From NCBI GenBank assembly GCA_028583605.1, contig CM053333.1, positions 13,601,638 to 13,665,637 on the forward strand: a DNA stretch of 64,000 nt. The letters are read 5' to 3'. This document shows, one piece after another, positions 57,772-64,000 of this stretch. Position numbers and translations under genes: made by a program. Under the pieces are notes generated by a model. It worked only from the letters and a program-made list of their open reading frames with translations. It made no database searches and was not told the DNA's origin. The DNA is from Dastarcus helophoroides. Taxonomy: Eukaryota > Arthropoda > Insecta > Coleoptera > Bothrideridae. The stretch's first letter is position 1, and the number at the start of each line of letters is the position of its first letter.

Positions 57772-58998
57772 ACAGTCCATTTAAAAAGTTCATAGGATGA
57801 CACGTAGATGGCGTTGCTATAATTTTTTCCATATGATTTTTATTTAGTACTAACCTTCAAACAAACGATACGTGTATAAATTTGACAGCAATCTGACTAC
57901 TGATTCGTGAGTTATAGCATTTTGGGTGAAGCAACTTTTGCTATTGAAAAAAAAATGGAAAAAAGTGAATTTTGAGTTTTGATAAGGCATTGTTTTTTGA
58001 TGAAAAAAAAAATACAGTGGAAAGGAAACGATGGCTTGATAAACATTATCCGAACTCTGCTCCATCGAGACAAATGGTAGAGAAGTGGATTGCTGAATTT
58101 ACATATAAAAAAATCCACAAATTGGTTATGAACGATCGCAAATTGAAGATGCACGAGCTAGCTGACATTGTAAAGATATTAGATGGTAGTATTTTTACCA
58201 TTTTACACGAACATTTGGGTATGCGAAAGCTCTGTGCAAAGTGGGTGCCGCGTGAGCTCACAGTTGACTAAAAACAACAAAAAATCGATGCTTCAGAGGA
58301 GTGTTTGGCGCTGTTAAACCGCAATAAAATGGAATTCTATCGTCAATATGTGACAATGGATGAAACACGGTTTCACTACTACACACCAGAATCCAAAAGA
58401 CAGCTGAGTGGACAGCAGTCGACGAGCCGAATTCAAAGCGAGCAAAGACGCAACAGTCAGCCGGTAAGGTGATGGCTTCTGTATTTTGGGATGCGAATGG
58501 ATTAATATTCATCGACTATCTCCAAAAAGGAGCCACCATCAACAGCGACTATTACTGTGCACTTTTGGATCGATTGAAGACTGAAATCGCAAAGAAACGG
58601 CCACATTTGCAAAAGAAAAAAGTGTTGTTTCACCAAGACAATGCACCGTGTCACAAATCGATGAAAACGATGGCAAAATTGAATGAATTGGTCTTCGAAT
58701 TGCTTACCCACCCACCGTATTCTCCAGATTTAGCACCCAGCGACTTTTTCCTGTTATCAGATCCCAAGAGAATGCTTGTTGGAATAAAATCTAAGTCCAA
58801 TGATGAAGTAATTGCTGAAACTGAGGCCTATTTTGACAAGAAAGAGAAATCGTACTATAAAAGTGGTATCGAAAAGTTATAAAATCACTATACTCGTTGT
58901 ATCGCCCTCGAAGGCAACTATGTTGAATAATATAATCGAGTTTTGTCAACATTTTTGTTTTTTTCTCACTTATCCTATGGACTTATTGAATGACCTGG
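57772..58998 (+). mobile_element. Mariner DNA transposon, 1,227 bp, inserted in gag remnant
   Basis: Flanked by TA (57770-57771 and 58999-59000). The ends are imperfect inverted repeats of about 28 bp (left ACAGTCCATTTAAAAAGTTC, right end reversed CAGGTCATTCAATAAGTCC), 22 of 28 positions matching. The length is typical for mariner. Confidence 0.88.
57955..58930 (+). pseudogene. Mariner transposase, two premature stops and two frameshifts
   Basis: Start ATG 57955 is followed by TGA at 57973-57975 where Arg (CGA) is expected. A frameshift lies in the A10 run near 57990. The next frame carries the DNA-binding domain (SAPSRQMVEKWIAEF, MHELADIVKI, RKLCAKWVPRELTVD) to TAA 58269-58271, expected CAA. 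The catalytic part follows: YVTMDETRFHYY, then a frameshift near 58405, then KVMASVFWDANG, VLFHQDNAPCHKS and PPYSPDLAPSDFFL, the three aspartates of a DD34D enzyme. A TAA at 58880-58882 precedes the expected end near 58930. Not functional. Confidence 0.9.
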
Positions 58999-59084
58999 TA
59001 TGTCCTAAATGGGATTACCGAGGCCAAAGGCTTGATAGATTTAAAAATGAAATTGGACATTTACATTGTTAGAAACAATTTAAA

Positions 59085-59720
59085 AATAATTTTAGAATTT
59101 TTTAAGGATCACTAAACGGTTTTTGAAATCCAAAAACTTTCAACTTTTATTGAAATTTCGAACCTTCACTTAAATTAAAAAAATATTGGATACAATTTTG
59201 AGAATTTTGATTTCCAACTCGACTTTTAATTTGCAGTTTCAAAAAAATTATGAATTCTCGAAATTTTAAGATTTTTTGTTTAAATTTTGAGTCATACTCG
59301 AAATTTCAAAATGTCAACTTATCGAAATTTTGAAGTGAAAGTCAATTTTCAAGAAAAAAAAAAGATATAATTTCAGAATGTACCCTTAAATACAAATGTT
59401 GGGTTTTTTTTAGAAATCTTGTAGTTTTCTGCAAATTTAGAGTTCTTCCGCCTGTTTCAAGCACATTCACAATTTTTTTAATATCAAAGTTAAATTTGAC
59501 TCTAAATTCGATATATAAATCAATATTTAGAATTTAATTTTTTGACATTTCAGTTCAGTGATCTTGAAATCAAAATTTTTAAAATTTTATGATTTTCGAC
59601 AGTATTTTTAAGATTGCAATTGATCCTTTGGAAGTTTTGAGGGATTTTCGAAATGTCCACTATTATCGTCACTTCTGTATGTGATTTTTGAAATTATGAG
59701 TTAAAAATAGACGTTTTCAG
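59085..59720. repeat. Diffuse AT-rich repeat
   Basis: TTTTGAGTCATACTCGAAAT and AAATTTTAAGATTTT words. No gene. Confidence 0.5.
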
Positions 59721-61330
59721 ATTACAGTTGAACCTATCCGGTCCTTTTAAATACCCTAATAAAATATGATGTATTTTCCAACCGTTCAAACATGAAGAGC
59801 TCTTTTATTTTAACGAGATAAATCTGACGGATAAGGGCCGGGTTTTTAATATAAAATGCAAAGAGAAATAATCCCCCTACTTTTATTCAGAAAGCTTCTG
59901 AAGAGTTTTTCAAATACTCATACGTTCTTTTATTACAGTCCCTTATAAAAATCGCTGCTATCTTTCGCAATAATCTATTTCTATTATTCTTTTGCGGTAG
60001 GACAGCGTTATAAATACATTTCTATATATAAAAAGAAATTCAAACGCATATTAAATGACAACCTATAAATAATCCAACATTATGCTTTATGCCTTTGTAA
60101 ATGAACATTAGAAATTAATCATATTCCAGCGTCGTCAGTTGATATTTTCAAGTTTGCTCCTAACAAACACGCGCCTGCCAGAATAATAACAATTTGTTCA
60201 GAATATGATCCTTTATTTACAGAATACGCTCACAAAGAGCAAGCTGAAGCGATCAATAAGATGTACGCATAAGAAATGGATACCCCCAGCTTTATAGCCC
60301 ATTTTTTCGGAACACATTTGGTTGTTGTGTTAGATACCTAATTATCGTACGTGTTTACATAGAACACTCCCTACATAGATCTACGCTATTTTTAACTAGA
60401 CTGCGTGTTGCGGAAATTTTACAAAAAGCGTTCTACAGAATTATAAAACAAAAACTAAATTGAAAATGAAATTCAAGATGTATTATGAGCTAAATAATAA
60501 TTTAAAGCTTCTGACATCTTGCACTCATTTTAATGAGTTCGTTAGAAGAGCCAAGCTAATGAAAGTGAAGAGGAAATTCAATGAACTTGTAGACTCTCTG
60601 TTTATCTATTTTAGTTGTCAGGTTAACTGCTTACCAAGATATTCTAATTATACACCGACTATTTTGATTCAATCGGCTGCAATTTTCTCGGTTTCTCATC
60701 TTAGATCGCTATCAGCGTTATTGAATTGTCAGGAAACGTTTTATTGATGGATTCTCCTTCAAATAACAAGTGAAACCAAATTTAATCAGAGATGCTATTT
60801 AATTAAGTTTTGTGAACCACTCGATTAGCTTTTCCGTTGCTTTTCAACCAGATCACGTTTGGTCATACACGTTGTCCGATAAAAGGAATGTCTGTTCTAT
60901 TGGGCAATAAATTAATAAAGAAATATCTTCTTGTTGTTGTTTTTTCAAATAACTTCTAATTTCTACAACGAATAAACTGAAATCGACACAGAAGGGAGCG
61001 ATAATTTAGTATGTCCACCACATCAGAATCGAAACTCTTTTGAAATAAACTCTCAAAAGAGTTTTACTTCTTACATGATTGGCATACCGAATTACTACGC
61101 TTTGCTGTGTTGATTTTGTTGCCCTTTCACTTCCGTTTTCCTTTCAGGAACAAAAAATAAAAATGTAGCTAAGAGAGCACGGTAATTCAATTTTCAGTAT
61201 GTCAACCTACCCCAGTGGCGTACCAAGTGGAGGGATGGGAGCGGTCCGCCCCAGGTGGCACGTTTTATTGGGGCGGTATCTTTTATGTATTTGTTCCAAA
61301 TTCAGTTATTGTCTCGTCTGCTGCTGTAAT
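59721..61330. other. Repeat-poor island of Shal intron 2, no gene recognised
   Basis: Apart from a small inverted motif at 59728-59840 (CCTATCCGGTCC and GACGGATAAGGGCC), possibly a MITE, the sequence is complex and lacks diffuse repeats. A frame at 60466-60747 (ATG start, RRAKLMKVKRKFNELVD) is unrecognised and probably chance. A GC-richer scrap GTGGCGTACCAAGTGGAGGG lies near 61213. Confidence 0.4.
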
Positions 61331-62515
61331 TTCTGATATAAACTTTAAATTTCTTGTTTTTTATTGAAGAGTTTTGAAAAAGTCTGTTTCCAAAAAAGTA
61401 TACTACAATTTTGGACATTTTGACGTTTTTTTTTTAATTCTCTTCAGATTTTAAATTTCCAATTTGAGAATCCTATCATTTTTTTTATAATAAAACGACA
61501 TGTTTCAAATTTAAACTTAATAACTTTTGAGACCAATCGTTTCCAGTTTTTTTCTCAGTTTCATTTTCCAAATATCAACTTTAAAAATTACTTTTTAATT
61601 TCATTACCAAAATTTTGAGGGTAAAATTAAAATTTCAAAAACAATATAATGTTTATTTGTAATTTCGACTTTTTTGGCAAAAATTTTGAATTTAGCAAGG
61701 AAAAGAAAAATTCAATCTGAAAATCTTTTGAGAGAAAAATCAAAAGAAAGAGAAAGTTTCGAATTAAAAGTCGAATTTTTATAAATTATGGGTAAAACTA
61801 TTTAGTTTAAATCAAAATATGGATGGAGAAAGCAAATTTCGCAAAAAAATCAACATATATGAAAAAAAAATTCGAGGTTGAACATTTTCGTTGAAATTTG
61901 AGGATTAGGATTGAAATTTAGAAATAAAATGAAAACTTTTATAAAAAGATACATATCTCATCAAAATTTAGAAAAAGTTAGAAAATTGTAATTGCAACTC
62001 AAAATTTCGAATAGACAAAAAACAAAATTTATAAAAATTTAAGTTAATGTAAAAAAATTATAAGAAAGATCTGGATAAATTTCCAACAAAATGAAGCTTA
62101 AAAGCGTAACATCAATAATTTACAGAAAAATTTAAATTGCAGGTTGAACATTTCAAACAGAAAAAAATGAGATTTATAAAAAATATTTCGAACTAAATCT
62201 AAAATCTACTGGAAACATTTAAAGTTTAAATTTGAAATTTAGAAAAATAAAGGTTTTGAAGAAAGTAAGAAAATTTGAGTTTATTTAGTTAAAAATTAAG
62301 TTAAAAAAGGGACATTTAAAAGTTCAAACTTAGAATTTTACGAAAAAGCTGAAATTTTGAAATTAAACAACATTTTGTAAATAAGTATAACATATCTGGA
62401 AAAACATGAAATTCTGAGTATACAAAGTGGATATAATCAGGATTTCTACAAAATGTTAGAATGTTTAATAAATTTTCCAACTTTCCAAAAGTTTTAAAAA
62501 GTAAATTTTGGGTAT
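61331..62515. repeat. Diffuse repeat, mostly A-rich
   Basis: GAAATTTAGAAAAATAAAGG and AAAATTCGAGGTTGAAC words. No gene or element. Confidence 0.5.
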
Positions 62516-62525
62516 AAGCCGTATA

Positions 62526-63136
62526 CAAACCTCCCAATAGCGAATTCCTAAATCCTACAAAAAAATTCGTTACAGAGAGCTTTTCGTTATAGGAAAGTAG
62601 CATTAAAATATACATATCATATGTAAAAGTTCATAGGCTTCAAGCTATTCCAAACTTGTTCTTGTACTTTTTTTAAACCCTGATTAAAACACTATTGATC
62701 AATTGATCTTTTCCGCTGAGTGTTTAAGCTTTTTCCTTCAACATATTTTTGCAATTTTACTCTTCTTATCCTTCTTGCACAAGAAATCAGCTGAAAAAGA
62801 GAATCTTTTTTGTCTTATCAGGCTAACAAAGTCATTAGTATGAGGTAAAATTGAACTTTCTCCGAACCGAATGCAATTGAAAAAACTAATTAAACCTTGA
62901 AAAGATATTAGTATATAGGTATCTCAAAAATTAAGAAATCTTTCTGAACGGAAGCATTTAAAAACTAATTAAACCTTGGAAAATCTTGATACAAAAATTC
63001 CCTGTATGGAAATATTACATTCGTTAAATGGAGGTAATTTTATGTGTAAATTTGCTTAAAATGCTGCGTTATGTGAAAAAGGTCGTTATATAGAGGAATT
63101 TGTTATACGGAGGTTCCTAATAGGGAGGTTCGTCTG
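62526..63136. mobile_element. Non-autonomous pogo/Tigger-like element
   Basis: The left end CAAACCTCCCAATAGCGAAT and right end (reversed CAGACGAACCTCCCTATTAG) are imperfect inverted repeats flanked by TA. Sub-terminal repeats of the type CGTTATATAGAGG occur three to four times near the right end (63020-63130). No transposase is present. The ends resemble those of pogo/Tigger families; the assignment is an inference. Confidence 0.55.
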
Positions 63137-63432
63137 TATTAAACAAATTGAAAATGTAAACTCATAATTTTACGAAACAGTGGACTTTGCTAAAAATACG
63201 TAAATTTTTTTTAAATTCAAACTACTTATCAGTCGAAAATTTTAAAAATAAAAAGATAAAAAATTAAGAATTTCCTAAAAAATTGAAATTAAATAAAATC
63301 GAACATTTCCAGAAGTAAAAATCAAAATTTGTAGAAACTTAAAATTTTGGTTCCAGCAGAATTGAAGAATAGTAAAACGTTTTAACATTTAAACTGAAAC
63401 CTTCAGGAAAAAATAAAAATCATAAGTTAAAA
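63137..63432. repeat. Diffuse AT-rich repeat
   Basis: AAATTGAAATTAAATAAAATC-like words between the pogo-like element and the last palindromic unit. Confidence 0.4.
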
Positions 63433-63445
63433 CATAACATTTTAT

Positions 63446-63675
63446 GTTATTTTTGGTGAAACGGACTGGTCCTTGGTTATTTTTAAAAATTGACATACAA
63501 ATCTTGCCTCCTGAAACCAATAAAAATTAAAAAAACACAACAACAGTTGCTCTAATGCGTTTCGATGGCCAAGCTATCATCTTCAAAGAGACAGTAATAG
63601 TTTGTATCTCTCTGAAGATGATAGCTTGCTGCGTTTTTTAATCTTTCTTGGTTTCAGGGGACAAGATTTGTATAT
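63446..63675. mobile_element. Inverted pair of hammerhead-like units (copy 5) with 13-bp target duplication
   Basis: CATAACATTTTAT lies at 63433-63445 and 63676-63688. Inside, an antisense unit (GGTGAAACGGACTGGTCC ... GTTGCTCTAATGCGTTTCG, GGCCAAGCTATCATCTTC) is followed by AGAGACAGTAATAG and a sense unit (GTATCTCTCTGAAGATG, deleted after CTTG, then TTTTTTAATCTTTCTTGG ... GACAAGATTTGTAT). The two bodies are inverted repeats of each other. Confidence 0.78.
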
Positions 63676-63688
63676 CATAACATTTTAT

Positions 63689-64000
63689 CAAAAAATATCA
63701 TTGATTATGTGTTATTTACAGCCAACATCAATTTAAGAATACATTTTTTTATATTGAGATTATATATAGTACGTTAGACATTTTTAGGAAAAATATGATT
63801 TCACAATTTAGAACTAAAAATATAGTCTAATTTCAGAAAAAACTGATAGCAGAACACATTTTCTTGGGTTTTAATAAAAAAAATCCAGAGTACAATCAAA
63901 AACTTGGAAAAAAATCTAAAATTTTTCACAGTAGGTATTTATAAAAAAATGCCAGAAATTGAGAAAAAAGTGTGTTGGACTCTAAAGTCGTTATTTCAGG
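63689..64000. other. AT-rich intron DNA to window end, nothing recognised
   Basis: AT-rich with some diffuse repeat words. No Shal exon 3 was found. Confidence 0.5.

Larger units (their letters stand above)
57276..59070 (+). pseudogene. Ty3/gypsy gag remnant, interrupted by a mariner
   Basis: The frame 57440-57772 reads like the gag of insect Ty3/gypsy elements: AVEAWLNDFEEM, RNDLEKLVF, FLDEFSRKVISAQIYRFL, RDQTFQTYLLSTEEIALRD, IETEALIN. Upstream frames (from ATG 57276, PSKKYLKLLFTIYENFKKY, and EDILKHFDSES) carry its N-terminal part with a stop and a frameshift. If the mariner and one TA are ignored the frame runs on in phase after 59000 with NGITEAKGLIDLKMKL, as expected for gag. LTRs and pol were not found nearby. 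Gag forms the particle that packages element RNA. Confidence 0.72.

Noticed and set aside
57440..57772. Possible host gene of unknown function
   Set aside because: The pattern around WLNDFEE, SAQIYRFL and IETEALIN and its in-phase continuation beyond the mariner fit a Ty3/gypsy gag better.
60466..60747. 94-codon ATG frame in intron 2
   Set aside because: No recognisable domain, no splice or promoter context; length is within chance for this composition.

Overview
The window is from an arthropod nuclear genome, almost certainly an insect. It is AT-rich, holds spliced host genes with GT-AG introns, and is packed with mariner/Tc1, pogo-like, Ty3/gypsy and non-LTR (LOA/I-like, Jockey/CR1-like, RTE) elements. 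No bacterial-type gene, rRNA, tRNA or CRISPR array was seen. The species cannot be named from this sequence.

Two host genes lie on the + strand. Positions 34-5633 hold the last eight exons in view of HUWE1, a giant HECT E3 ubiquitin ligase: ubiquitin-binding motifs, a low-complexity linker and the whole HECT domain, ending at a stop with two poly(A) signals downstream. Positions about 22751-51250 hold the promoter, 5' leader and first two coding exons of Shal (Kv4 voltage-gated potassium channel). They are separated by a 27.1-kb intron. The second intron starts inside the selectivity-filter glycine codon and runs past the window end, so the pore end and C-terminus are outside.

The 17 kb between the genes holds, in order: diffuse A-rich/T-rich repeats, a 150-bp TA-flanked MITE, a foldback element, a mariner with 30-bp terminal repeats that was itself hit by a 4.16-kb LINE, a Tc1-like remnant split by a small palindromic retroelement unit, and an internally deleted Ty3/gypsy element with matching 5-bp flanks.

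Shal intron 1 holds decayed tandem arrays (periods about 240-280, 220, 100 and 530 bp), a G-rich minisatellite, a nearly whole Jockey/CR1-like LINE, an RTE LINE fragment with a 5' inversion (twin priming), a transposase N-terminal fragment, and a 33-bp fragment resembling Shal exon 2. The visible part of intron 2 holds a Jockey 3' end, a perfect-looking hairpin, ATCGAT-rich clusters, a mariner that split a gypsy gag reading frame, and a pogo-like non-autonomous element.

The most interesting signal is a family of five short elements (17.7, 18.9, 26.7, 33.1 and 63.5 kb). They carry a hammerhead-ribozyme-like core, occur as single or head-to-head inverted units, and several have variable-length (8-15 bp) target duplications. 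That combination points to a non-autonomous Penelope-like retroelement. Much of the remaining DNA is a degenerate 18-20-base word landscape (variants of GTCGAAATTTTCAAAA) whose purine strand switches from block to block.
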